Origin: Arthrobacter sp. ZGTC131
GTDB lineage: Bacteria; Actinomycetota; Actinomycetes; Actinomycetales; Micrococcaceae
Length of the DNA: 64,000 nt
Assembly (NCBI RefSeq): GCF_002929275.1
Contig: NZ_PJIK01000011.1
Location: 1-64,000 of the forward strand
Reading direction: 5' to 3'
Shown here: positions 42,544-51,391 of the stretch, in pieces
Layout of the letters: each line of letters starts with the position of its first letter
Numbering within the stretch: the stretch's first letter is position 1
The notes under the pieces: generated by a model
The model's database searches: none
The model's input: the letters and a program-made list of their open reading frames with translations, nothing else
What the model was told of the DNA's origin: nothing
Made by a program: the position numbers and the translations under genes

Positions 42544-42857
42544 TGTCAAAAGCTCCTCATGTTGCCTAAATTCACGCGTTACAGCCGGATCTGGGTTGCT
42601 ATAACAAAGCTAGCATCAATAGGATCATATCAACTGCCCGCGTAACCTGACTTTCCTTCCGTTAAGGAGGTGATGGGTGCGCTAACAACATCGGGGCACC
42701 GGCAACATCACCAACCCCGCCGGCACTTACCAGTTCGACCAGTGGGATAAGCCGGTCGGTGAAATCCATCGGCACGGACCAATACGACCTGGCGCCGATT
42801 TGCTTATCCCCGTCGCCTGAGAATCCCGTCTCTTATCGATCACCCGGAGGAACGCTA

Positions 42858-43379
42858 ATGACATCACCGCCCGACCCTTTGACGAACCGTTCGCGCACCA
42901 TCCGCTACCACAGCCCCGAAGAGGACAAGACGAAGCTGTTCGATCGGACCGGGCTCGAGAAGTTGCGCGCACTGGCCGACGGTCGGACCCCACCGCCCCC
43001 TATCAGCAGCCATATCGGGCTGGAATTCGTTTCCGTCGCCGAGGGCGATGTGGTGATGACGGCACAGCCTGACGAGTCGCATTACAATCCGGTCGGTTCG
43101 GTCCACGGCGGATTTTTTGCGACGGTTCTTGACTCGGTGTGCGGGTGTGCCGTGCACAGCACCCTGCCTGCAGGAGTCGGGTACACGAGCCTGGAAATCA
43201 AGGTGTCGTTCCTGCGGCCGATCACCGCCGGAACCGGCGCCGTCACCGCGCACGGTTGGGTCACCCGCCGCGGTAAGACCGCCGCCTTCGCGGAGGCCGA
43301 CATCCGGGACAGTGACGGCAGGGTGTTGGCCACCGCGTCGAGCACCTGCCTGATCATCCACCCGGGTCTCGCCAGATGA
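42858..43379 (+). CDS. PaaI-type hotdog-fold thioesterase
   Basis: The 173-residue protein has the hotdog signature HIGLEFVSVAEGDVVMTAQP, HYNPVGSVHGGFFATVLDSV with the HGG active-site loop, and LEIKVSFLRPITAGTGAVTA. The start at ATG 42858 has CGGAGG upstream; the frame is open to 42759. It would hydrolyse an acyl-CoA, typically aromatic or medium chain. The MFS transporter begins at its stop codon (ATGA overlap), so the two are coupled and may handle one compound. Confidence 0.87.
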   Translation: MTSPPDPLTNRSRTIRYHSPEEDKTKLFDRTGLEKLRALADGRTPPPPISSHIGLEFVSVAEGDVVMTAQPDESHYNPVGSVHGGFFATVLDSVCGCAVHSTLPAGVGYTSLEIKVSFLRPITAGTGAVTAHGWVTRRGKTAAFAEADIRDSDGRVLATASSTCLIIHPGLAR

Positions 43380-44644
43380 CCCGCCTAGGCGCGGCTCTGC
43401 CGGATTCTACGTCCCCTGCCCCCAGCCGAAACCGAATGGGCAGGCGTGGGGCGTTTTGGGCGTCGGCATCCGTGCTCGCGATGGTGCTCTGGTCCTCCGG
43501 AGCCCCGAGTACGCTGTACCCGATCTACGCGGCACAGTGGGACCTGAGCCCGCTCATCGTCACCACAGTATTCGCGACCTACCCGCTCGCACTACTCGTC
43601 GTTCTTCCGATCTTTGGGAACCTCTCGGACCAGTTCGGCAGGCGATGGGTCATGATTGCCGGCGTCGTGCTTATCGCCGCCTCTGCCGTGATCTTTGCCC
43701 TCGCCCCCAACGTGGCATTCCTGTTCGCCGGGCGCGTGCTGCAAGGCGCCGGCGCAGGATTGGCAATGGGAGCCGGGACTGCGGCACTCATCGAGAACAA
43801 CACCACCGGCAGCCCCCGTTTCGCCAGCTCCATGGCGACCCTGGCCACCGCGACCGGACTCACCCTGGCCCTCATAGTCAGTGGCGCGCTCGCGCAGTTT
43901 TTCCCGATGCCACTGTTCTGGAACTACATCGTCCTGCTCATCCTGTCGTTAGCATCAATCGCGGCGCTGTTGTGCGCTCCCGACGACAGGCCGCGCCATG
44001 CCCAACGTTGGCGACCGCAGGCACCTAGCGTGCCCCGGGTAATTCGACTTCGTTTCTTCATCGCCACGTTGTCCGTAGCCCTGGCCTATTGCGTGGGTGC
44101 GATTTTCCTCTCCCTCGGTGCGCACATGATCACCGAGTTCACCCACACCGGGAACACCGCGATCGTCGGTGTCCTCCTGGGGTGCTCTGCGGCGACTATC
44201 GGCATCACCGCACTTTTCCTGTCCCGTGTCCCGGCATACGCTTCGGCCTGGGTGGGTGCATCCCTGACGGTCCTGAGCCTCGGACTCATGGCCGCCGCCA
44301 GCGCTTTCGGGTCGATTTCGCTCTTCCTCGGCTGGTGTGTCGTCGGCGGGATCGCCTACTCCTTCGCTCTCACCGGCGGTCTCGGTCTCATTAACCAAGC
44401 CGCTCCCGAACGTCACCGCGGGGCGACACTGTCTCTGCTCTATTTGATCGCCTACGCTTTCCAGGCAGGCACCGCCATCGGTGTTGGCGCACTCGCGACC
44501 AGCAACAGCCTGAGCGCCGCCGTCGGCATCGCCGCACTATCACTGGCAGGCCTGATCACCTCCCTATTCGTTCTCATGATTGTCGATATCAGGATGCGAG
44601 GATCGGCCCGCGACTCATTACCCGTCTCTCCCAAACGCACTTGA
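43376..44644 (+). CDS. MFS transporter, drug/metabolite efflux type
   Basis: The 422-residue protein has 12 predicted membrane helices and the MFS motif A between helices 2 and 3 (GNLSDQFGRRWVMIAG). Helix 1 begins SASVLAMVLWSSGAPSTLYP, and helix 4-5 includes RVLQGAGAGLAMGAGTAALI. It starts at ATGA overlapping the thioesterase stop. The family exports small molecules by proton antiport. The pairing with a thioesterase and a nearby HxlR regulator suggests detoxification. Confidence 0.88.
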   Translation: MTRLGAALPDSTSPAPSRNRMGRRGAFWASASVLAMVLWSSGAPSTLYPIYAAQWDLSPLIVTTVFATYPLALLVVLPIFGNLSDQFGRRWVMIAGVVLIAASAVIFALAPNVAFLFAGRVLQGAGAGLAMGAGTAALIENNTTGSPRFASSMATLATATGLTLALIVSGALAQFFPMPLFWNYIVLLILSLASIAALLCAPDDRPRHAQRWRPQAPSVPRVIRLRFFIATLSVALAYCVGAIFLSLGAHMITEFTHTGNTAIVGVLLGCSAATIGITALFLSRVPAYASAWVGASLTVLSLGLMAAASAFGSISLFLGWCVVGGIAYSFALTGGLGLINQAAPERHRGATLSLLYLIAYAFQAGTAIGVGALATSNSLSAAVGIAALSLAGLITSLFVLMIVDIRMRGSARDSLPVSPKRT

Positions 44645-44792
44645 CCCATCCCGGCCGATGCTTCCAGGGTCGGTTCCCGGGAAGCACTCCGTCGCCACTG
44701 CACTCCGCGGCTGGTGATACCTTGTGCCAACTCGGCGCGGTACGCTCCAGCGGCGACACCCGCTCGGCCCCTTCGCTGGCTGTCCGCAATTT

Positions 44793-45977
44793 CTAGCGCG
44801 CGGGACCGTCCTGCGCCTTGTCCCGGCCGGCTCCGGCCCCGGCGGTGGGTTTGCAGGCTTTCGGGGCATTCTTGGGCACTTGGACCGCCTCGCTCGGGTA
44901 TTTGGCCTGTCCGCGGGCCGCTGCCACACGACCCTTGATGTCCTGCTCGCTCGCGGTGCCCTTCAGCGACGTCGCAAACGACTCGTAGTGCTCCCTGGAG
45001 CCGTAGTCCGGGCCCGTGGATTGTTCGGAGGTCGCCGCGGTGACGGTCGATGGGTCCTTCAGCACCTTGTCCTCGATGTCGCGGCCCATGGGAGCGAGCC
45101 GGGCGAACAGTTCCTTCTCCGCGTTTGTGTACCGGGCTTCGATGCCGGTGTTGCCTCTGTCCGCGAAACCGCCCTCGGCCAGGGCCCTGGACTCGTGCCA
45201 GTCACGGGCCGCGGCTACGAACTCCGCATCAGCGAAATGCGAATCCCGGGTGCCCGAATAGTTCTGCCCGATTTCCGCGTGCAGCTGCTCGATGCTCGGA
45301 CCGGCGATCCCGTCCTTCTTGATCAGGTGCATTCGTTCGGCCATCGCCCGATCCGCTTCCGTGGCGGCGTCGGTACCTTCGGCCTCACGGGAGGCCTGCA
45401 GGGCCGCTACCAATTCCGGGTTGGCCAGATCCTCTCGCGGCACCTGGTGGCGTTCGAGTTGGCCCTGCAGCTCGCCGGCCAACCGGTTCAACTCCTCGGC
45501 CTGCGCCGCGGCGACCAGGGCCATCGCTTCTGCGTGTTCCTTGGCCATCCGTTGCTGCTGCTCGGCGAACCGGACCACGGCAATACGGTCCTGCAGGTAG
45601 GCGCCGTCGCCGCCCGCGTCAGCGGTGTCCATGCCGTAGCGGTTCTTTACCTCTTGGGCGATCCTTTCGGAAGCGGCCAGTGCGTCCGGGCCGTGGTCCT
45701 TCCAGGCCGTGGCCATCAGGTGGGCCTGCGCGACCTGGTCCGGCTTCGCGGACGACCACCATTCGTCCTGCGTTGTCGGCACGACGACAGCGCGCATCGT
45801 GGCCCGCTCTGCCGCGATGTTGCGCTGTGCTTCCATGGCTGCGCGTTCGCCCTCATGCTCGGCCTTTTTTAGGTACTGCGGGCGGGCGCGGGCCAACTGC
45901 TCCGCCAGTTGCGTGGCGGCCGTCAGACCCTGCCGCAGCAGACCCTCGAACACGTCGTCAATGCCTTCTCCGCTCAT
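44793..45977 (-). CDS. coiled-coil protein of an integrative/conjugative element
   Basis: The 394-residue protein starts at ATG 45977 with AAGGGAAA upstream. It opens MSGEGIDDVFEGLLRQGLTA and has long Ala/Glu/Gln-rich helices (QYLKKAEHEGERAAMEAQRN, FAEQQQRMAKEHAEAMALVA), then DWHESRALAEGGFADRGNTG and a Lys/Pro-rich tail. Proteins of this type are found in conjugation regions of actinobacterial plasmids and ICEs, near relaxase genes. That placement is from memory of family style, not a search. The open frame runs on upstream to 46499 (see the next entry), so a longer protein cannot be excluded. Confidence 0.6.
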   Translation of the reverse strand: MSGEGIDDVFEGLLRQGLTAATQLAEQLARARPQYLKKAEHEGERAAMEAQRNIAAERATMRAVVVPTTQDEWWSSAKPDQVAQAHLMATAWKDHGPDALAASERIAQEVKNRYGMDTADAGGDGAYLQDRIAVVRFAEQQQRMAKEHAEAMALVAAAQAEELNRLAGELQGQLERHQVPREDLANPELVAALQASREAEGTDAATEADRAMAERMHLIKKDGIAGPSIEQLHAEIGQNYSGTRDSHFADAEFVAAARDWHESRALAEGGFADRGNTGIEARYTNAEKELFARLAPMGRDIEDKVLKDPSTVTAATSEQSTGPDYGSREHYESFATSLKGTASEQDIKGRVAAARGQAKYPSEAVQVPKNAPKACKPTAGAGAGRDKAQDGPAR

Positions 45978-46440
45978 GGGTTTCCCTTGCTCCTTTTCCG
46001 TGGTGCCTGCGGTAGTCGGCTTACCGGCCGTAGTCCTGGTCCGGGCCCTGCTTGCTGGGCTGGTGGGTGCGCGAGGGTTCCGTCGTGGATGGGACGAGGC
46101 TGCCCGGGCGTGGTGTAGCCGGGACGGGGAAGCTAAGGCGTGCCAAGCGGAGCGAATCGTGTTCCGGCGCCTGACGGGTGACGGCTCTTCCTTCGCCGGT
46201 GAAGCAGGATCCGGCCGCGGCATCTGCGCACCGAACGCATGCAGGTCCGTCGTCAGGACCCCATACAAGTTGCGGGCCTGCCGATTGTGGCTGGACTGGT
46301 GGTGCATGTCGTAGATCGCCTGGGCGGTCCGCATTAGCTGGATGAGAAGCGCGGTCTGCGCGGCGGTCTTGCTCGTCGACCTGGAGGCCAGCAACAGCAT
46401 TGTGGACCCGGCCAACGAGGGCAACGGGGCCGGCGGCTCG
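45978..46440 (-). pseudogene. probable 3' end of a conjugation gene, in frame with the coiled-coil protein
   Basis: Upstream of ATG 45977 the same frame stays open and reads LLASRSTSKTAAQTALLIQL, MHHQSSHNRQARNLYGVLTT and DLHAFGAQMPRPDPASPAK before turning Arg/Pro-rich. It looks like the C-terminal part of another protein (relaxase- or mobilisation-like style) whose start was lost where MFS-gene debris begins at about 46450. Confidence 0.35.
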
Positions 46441-46452
46441 TGCTGACGATAG

Positions 46453-47557
46453 TCACGTAGCTGCGCGGTCTTGGACAATTCCGCCGCTGTCGATGCCAAG
46501 GGTCACCGCCACCATCAGTTCTAGCGGGGCGACCCAGAGAGCGAGGAACGCCATGACGGTCGGCGTGAAGTAGCCAAGGTAAGCCAGCGTGTAGTAGCGG
46601 CCGGTCAACGTGCCAAGACGCAACGGCAGTGCGATACGCTGCGTTTCCAGCAGGCCTGCTACCAGCATGAGACCGTAGCCGGCCCCCAACAGCCCCGACG
46701 CCGTTAAGCCCAACCATGGGTTCTGCGTCACCGCACTGAAAACGCCCAGAATGAGCCCTGCGAGGACTATAGATAGGGCGGTCAGGATTGCACGGACGGA
46801 GCGCGCGCTATCCAGCCGCCTGGCCAGCGGCTGGACCAGCACGCCAGCCCCTAGCGTCAGGGCCACTGCCGCCGTGGTGTACAGCAGGCGTTGCCCGCCC
46901 AAATCTGTGATGAGGCCAGGGACGACGGCGAAGCCAATGGTTCCGGAATCCAAAGACCCACGGGGCCGCGGGTGCCACCACCGCCCGGAAGCGCCGTTCG
47001 TTGCCCGTGCCCGCCCCCGCGTCGGCAGAAGAAACTACCGACCCAGGACCGCAGCCGCTTACCGCGGTCATTGTCTCTGGCAGCCGTACCAAGATCCACA
47101 TCAAAGGCAGACACAGCACCGCGTGCACCAGGTAGGGCAGCATTTCCGGGGCAGGGGCCCAGTTGGCCATCAGTCCGGCGGCGACCGGCCCCAACCAAAA
47201 CCCCGCAGTGGCCAGCAGCGAGGCGCGGCGCGCCCCGACCCCGGGCACCGCCTGCGTGTCCCAGGGTGGCTGTGACAGCTCCTTGACCCAACTTGTGCTC
47301 GCCGCCATGGCCAGACCGGTCGCGACCCCTGCCACCAGCCGGCCGGCGAAGAGCGGTAGCGGATGGAAGATGCCAAACATCATTACTACACCTGCGAGAG
47401 CCGAAAGTCCGACAGCGACGACCGTAATTTTCCGGCGTCCGGTCCGGTCGGAAAATGGCCCTCCGAGCAGCAAGGCTGGGATCAGACCAGCCACGTAGAT
47501 GCCCAGAATCGAGGTCACGGCCAATTCGCTGAAGCCCTGCTCCTGCCGCTGCCGCAT
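46453..47557 (-). pseudogene. MFS transporter, 5' truncated and frameshifted
   Basis: The first half reads FSELAVTSILGIYVAGLIPA, LGGPFSDRTGRRKITVVAVG (MFS motif A) and RLVAGVATGLAMAASTSWVK. Near 46950 the frame must shift to read IGFAVVPGLITDLGGQRLLY, GAGYGLMLVAGLLETQRIAL and YYTLAYLGYFTPTVMAFLAL to the stop at 46453. The first helix is missing at the 5' end. It is clearly non-functional as assembled. Confidence 0.75.
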
Positions 47558-47572
47558 CGAGCATGTCAGGCA

Positions 47573-47983
47573 CTACCCGTCTGACCAGCTCCCAGAAGCA
47601 CTGATCAACACCCCGCAGGCTGGGGGCTCGTCCACAGGCCGATCCAGCGGCACGCCCAGCCCCCAGTAACCGGGCTCGACTTCGCCGTAACTGATGACGT
47701 ACCCGTCAACGCGGACGGCGGCCACTGTCTCGGCTTCGCCCTGTTGAGAGGGGCGGGCAGTCAGTAGCGCGTGCCGGCCGACCCACGGTCGATCGGATGG
47801 CGACCCCCTTGGCGGAAGGAGACCCAGCAACGGGCATTGGCCGGTTCGATTGCAGAGATCATGATTGCCGCCGCGGAGACCGGCGCGGCCATGCACCACT
47901 GCCACGTCAACAGCACCCAGTTGCGACGTCTCCTCGAGTTCTTCCGCCGTCGGTCCGGCCAGCACGGCATTGATTTCAGCCAT
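47573..47983 (-). CDS. hypothetical protein, possibly frame-disrupted
   Basis: From ATG 47983 (GGGGAAGG upstream) the protein has 136 residues: MAEINAVLAGPTAEELEETS, QLGAVDVAVVHGR, then a middle that reads more naturally in another frame (AAIMISAIEPANARCWVSFR), and EVEPGYWGLGVPLDRPVDEP at the end. Two compensating indels are possible. No family is recognised. Confidence 0.4.
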   Translation of the reverse strand: MAEINAVLAGPTAEELEETSQLGAVDVAVVHGRAGLRGGNHDLCNRTGQCPLLGLLPPRGSPSDRPWVGRHALLTARPSQQGEAETVAAVRVDGYVISYGEVEPGYWGLGVPLDRPVDEPPACGVLISASGSWSDG

Positions 47984-48559
47984 GACGCACCTTCCCCAGT
48001 TGTGCAGGCGCATGTGCTCGCGCCCTGTCAGCTCGACCCCGTTTTTAGCACCTGAGCGAGCCTGAGGGCGGACAGTCCCATATGGCGTCACTCCACCAGG
48101 GCAATCGCGAAGCCACCACACGCGTGCTCTCTTGGTCTCGCGACCGAGCTCATGCTGTTCGAGGAGCGCCCGCGGGATCGGAGGAGTCCGGGTTCAGCTC
48201 CCGCTCGGGGCACCTACGTTCATGTCAGCAGAGCTCATTGAGTAGCGGCTTCCAAGACGTCATGCCGCCCCGCTCCCCCGCCTCCATGAACCAGTAGAAG
48301 CAACTTCGCTGTTTGTCATTCTGATCCCCATCATCGCTGGGCGGGTGCTCCACGCAACCAGGGCGCTACGCGCCGCTCACGATCCAAAGTTTCGTTCGGC
48401 GCTCCCCCGTCGCTTATTTCCTCACGAAACTTTGGACCACTCCCGGTTCCCCAAGTTGCACTCCGGACCCTCAAACCCAGCGGTGACTCCGTGTATCAGA
48501 ACGACGCACACATCTGACAGACACACCCGGTGCCCGCCAGTAGCTGAAGGAGAAGGACC
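47984..48559. other. gap with a 13 bp inverted repeat
   Basis: No gene is supported. TCCAAAGTTTCGT (48383-48395) and ACGAAACTTTGGA (48424-48436) are exact inverted repeats around 28 bases, upstream of the DUF4192 gene. This could be an operator-like or transposon-end structure. Confidence 0.45.
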
Positions 48560-49591
48560 ATGGAACCGCTCACCATCAAAACCCCAGCCGACGTCCTCAG
48601 TTTCATCGGGCACACCCTCGGCCTCTGGCCACACGAAAGCCTCGTTTGCATCACCCTGGACGCCAACCGCATCGGCGCAACACTCAGAGTCGACCTCCCC
48701 AACCGCGACGGCGGCCTCGGGTACGCCCGCACAGTCGCCGACTACCTCGCCCACGACGCCAGCGCCGCCAGCGTGCTCTTCGCCGTGTACACCTCCGAGG
48801 CCCAGAAAACCCGGACAGCCCAAACCGCACGCAGCAACCATCGCAGCACTGACCTGTGCGCTGGCCGAACGCGGAATGACCATCCGGGACGGGCTCCTCG
48901 TAGGAGACACGACCGTCTCCCCGTACGACGGCGGTCCCCAGGACGGACTGACACTTCCGCTGAAGGCGACCCAGTCCAGCCAGATCAACGCCGAATTCGT
49001 GTACCGCGGCAGCACCATCGCACCGACCAACCGCGTCACCCTGCCGGCCTCGACAAAAGAAGGCCGCACCGCGAACGCCGTTGACGACCAGGTGAAATCC
49101 ATCCACGCGATGAACCCGGGCGAGGCCCTCGAACAAGCCAGGACACTCTGGGACGGCATGCTGGACGCGATCAGTTATCCCAGTGATGATGAAACCATCA
49201 GCCTGATTGCGAGCTTCCAGGCCCCCGCCATCCGTGACCAGCTCATGGCCGATATCCCGGGAATCGACGAACCCATGGACCGGGTTCTCCTGGCCCAAAC
49301 AGACGGCGGGCCCCAGTGGTCGCGGGTCGAATGGGCCCAGCAGCTGCTGCTCCACGCGTACACGCACAGCAGCACCAACACTCGGCCCCCATCCTCACCG
49401 CCATCGCCTTCGTCAATTGGTGGGAAGGCCGAGGCAGCAAAGCCCACCAGTTCCTGCAACTCGCACTCGAAGCAGACCCCGCCTACCGCTTGGCCAGGAT
49501 CAGCGACCTCATGATCGGCTCCGGAATGGTCGCCGGCTGGAACATGGACAGAGACCGGGCCTTCCGGCCCTGGGGCCTAGAAGCCTCGTAG
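48560..49591 (+). pseudogene. DUF4192-family gene with two frameshifts
   Basis: The gene starts at ATG 48560 with AAGGAGAAGG upstream and reads LTIKTPADVLSFIGHTLGLW, PHESLVCITLDANRIGATLR and VDLPNRDGG, the DUF4192 N terminus. Near 48830 it shifts to ALAERGMTIRDGLLVGDTTV and AVDDQVKSIHAMNPGEALEQ. Near 49390 it shifts again to APILTAIAFVNWWEGRGSKA, LALEADPAYRLARISDLM and a stop at 49591. DUF4192 proteins are frequent in actinobacteria and their elements, with no known function. Two independent shifts make a sequencing error unlikely. Confidence 0.7.
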
Positions 49592-50192
49592 CCCCGCAGG
49601 GTCATAGGGATATGGACGACGACGGCGGGACGTTCCGGAGCCAGCTCTCCACCACCGCATCCCAACCGTCCGGGCCGGAACTCCACTCCTGCGTATGCTC
49701 CGCGGAAGGGAAAGTGAGCAGCGTTGCCAGCCCGGGCGCCAAAGTCAGGCGGATCAATCACACCAGGGCTGCCCGGAAGAAGATCCGGATCCCACACACC
49801 TGCACGCTGCCGGCCGGTCGTACGCCAGCCACTGCTATACCCAAAGGCGTTGCCGCTGAACCCGGAACGCCCTAAGAAACCTACGATCCAGGCCGCAAAG
49901 TCATATAGCCTGAACCAGAAACTGCATGAAGTGGTGAATGGACCAACATGCAGGCCGAAAAGCCGCTCGTGGACAAACATGTGGACAATGTCCACCCCCC
50001 TTTGGCCGGACAAACCCGCGAGCAGCGCACGCTGCCTGGCTCGCAGAAGCAGCCATCCGCGGGAGATCCACGAAGAAAAATCGGCTTCGTCATGTCGTCA
50101 CCACAACCCCCAGCCATGAAAGAGTGACGGCCAACACCTGGCCACGGGAAACAGCAAGAAGGAGCGGCACACAGCCCTAGATCCCAGCAGGC
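49592..50192. other. right end of island unit C
   Basis: No gene is supported. At 49979-49995 lies ATGTGGACAATGTCCAC, a 15-base perfect palindrome (GTGGACAATGTCCAC) with an exact reverse DnaA box (TGTGGACAA), preceded 12 bases earlier by CGTGGACAA. The arm shared with the leftmost repeat begins at about 50193. Confidence 0.5.
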
Positions 50193-50367
50193 GGAGGGCC
50201 CACAAGCCAGGACCCTGACCCCGCCACCCACACAACTTCACAGGCGACCGCGGCGCCAGGCACAGGCCGGGAACAGTGTCAGAGGGACCCTACGAGGGAC
50301 AACGTCCACACATTAAAGCAAAAACCCCTCTGACGAGGGGATATGCCGTGCCCGAGGTGGGACTCGA
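50193..50367. repeat. rightmost att-like boundary at the tRNA-Leu 3' end
   Basis: The arm 50193-50348 matches 3077-3232 (GGAGGGCCCACAAGCCAGGA, GTCAGAGGGAC, CACACATTAAAGC and the identical hairpin). The core 50349-50367 is the 3' end of the tRNA itself. With the copies at 3233, 10568 and 31147 it bounds the three island units. Confidence 0.85.
50320..50340 (-). terminator. Rho-independent terminator of tRNA-Leu
   Basis: On the minus strand CCCCTCGTCAGAGGGG is followed directly by TTTTTGC, 8 bases beyond the tRNA 3' end. The same hairpin occurs in decayed form at 3204-3224. Confidence 0.85.
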
Positions 50368-50430
50368 ACCCACACACCTTTCGATACCGCATTTTGAGTG
50401 CGGCGCGTCTGCCAATTCCGCCACTCGGGC
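50349..50430 (-). tRNA. tRNA-Leu, anticodon CAA
   Basis: The 82-base gene reads GCCCGAGTGGCGGAATTGGC at its 5' end and CTCGGGC plus discriminator A at its 3' end, a perfect 7-bp acceptor stem. The anticodon arm CCGCA-CTCAAAA-TGCGG places CAA at the anticodon (UUG leucine codon). A variable arm (TATCGAAAGGTGT region) and the T-arm GTGGGTTCGAGTCCCAC are clear. CCA is not encoded. Its 3' 20 bases are the island integration core, and the gene stays intact after insertion. Confidence 0.95.
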
Positions 50431-50636
50431 GCGGAGTACACGGAGTAACAATCGTAGGCTCACAACGTGATTGTGAGCAACGCAGCCACTTCCAGTGCGC
50501 GGATTTACTCTACATGCAGATAGGCTAAATTCCAGAATCGCGCCAGTGACGCCGCAACAAGCCATGCAGATCCAAGTACAGCCGCGGGCGCACCTAAGAT
50601 AGTCATGTTCCCGCCGTACCTTTTCAAGGAGATCCC

Positions 50637-51242
50637 GTGTCAGAACCGACGGAGTCAAACAGCACGTCCCAGCCGGCGCGCCGCGTCATTGTGGCCGAAG
50701 ACGAAACCCTCATCCGCCTCGACATCATCGAAATCCTGCGCGGCGAGGGCTATGACGTCATCGGCGAGGCGGACAACGGCGAGAAGGCCGTGCAGCTGGC
50801 CGAGGAGCTCAAGCCGGACCTGGTCCTCATGGACGTCAAGATGCCGGTCATGGACGGCATCACCGCCGCCGAGAAGATCGTCAAAGCCCGCATCGCCCCC
50901 GTGGTGCTGCTGACCGCCTTCAGCCAGAAGGAACTCGTGGAGCGTGCCCGCGACGCAGGCGCCATGGCGTACGTCGTCAAGCCCTTCACCCCAGCGGACC
51001 TGATCCCCGCCCTGGAGATCGCCCTGTCCCGCCACGAGGAGATCAAGGCCCTCGAAAACGAGGTCACGGACCTGCAGGAGCAGTTCGCCACCCGCAAGCT
51101 CGTGGAGCGCGCCAAGAGCCTGCTCACCACCAAGATGGGCCTGACGGAGCCGGAAGCCTTCCGCTGGATCCAGAAGACCTCCATGGACCGCCGCCTGAGC
51201 ATGCGCGAAGTTGCCGAGACCATCATCAACCAGGTCAACTAG
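50637..51242 (+). CDS. pdtaR: ANTAR-type response regulator (PdtaR-like)
   Basis: The 201-residue protein has a receiver domain (residues ~15-135) with the acidic pocket in VIVAEDETLIRLDIIEIL, the phospho-acceptor Asp in LVLMDVKMPVMDG and the switch Lys in VVKPFTPADL. A coiled linker (ALENEVTDLQEQFATRKLVE) and a C-terminal ANTAR RNA-binding domain follow (RAKSLLTTKMGLTEPEAFRW, RLSMREVAETIINQ). ANTAR proteins act by transcription antitermination at two-hexaloop RNA motifs. The GTG start at 50637 has AAGGAG upstream. It matches the actinobacterial PdtaS/PdtaR regulator; the kinase is not in this window. It is the first core gene right of the island. Confidence 0.92.
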   Translation: MSEPTESNSTSQPARRVIVAEDETLIRLDIIEILRGEGYDVIGEADNGEKAVQLAEELKPDLVLMDVKMPVMDGITAAEKIVKARIAPVVLLTAFSQKELVERARDAGAMAYVVKPFTPADLIPALEIALSRHEEIKALENEVTDLQEQFATRKLVERAKSLLTTKMGLTEPEAFRWIQKTSMDRRLSMREVAETIINQVN

Positions 51243-51256
51243 CAACCAGAACCAAA

Positions 51257-51298
51257 CAAAAGGAGGATCCCCGCCACGCCGCAGGGATCCTCCTTTTG
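51257..51298 (+). terminator. terminator after pdtaR
   Basis: CAAAAGGAGGATCCC and GGGATCCTCCTTTTG are exact inverted arms around a 12-base loop, ending in TTTTG, 15 bases beyond the stop codon. Confidence 0.85.
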
Positions 51299-51343
51299 TC
51301 ACCGCAAATTTGTTACCGCAAAATTTGTCACCGCAAAAAGCAA

Positions 51344-51383
51344 AAAGGGAGGGTCCCCGCCGTACGGCGGGGACCCTCCCTTT
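51344..51383. terminator. bidirectional terminator between pdtaR and pyk
   Basis: AAAGGGAGGGTCCCCGCCG pairs with CGGCGGGGACCCTCCCTTT in a continuous 19-bp palindromic stem. It serves the converging pyk gene and backs up the pdtaR terminator. Three ACCGCAAA units lie between the two hairpins. Confidence 0.85.
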
Positions 51384-51391
51384 GGTCTCTG

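Noticed and set aside
44724-45872. 382-codon plus-strand frame
   Set aside because: It is antisense to the coiled-coil protein at 44793-45977, which has the better start and composition.
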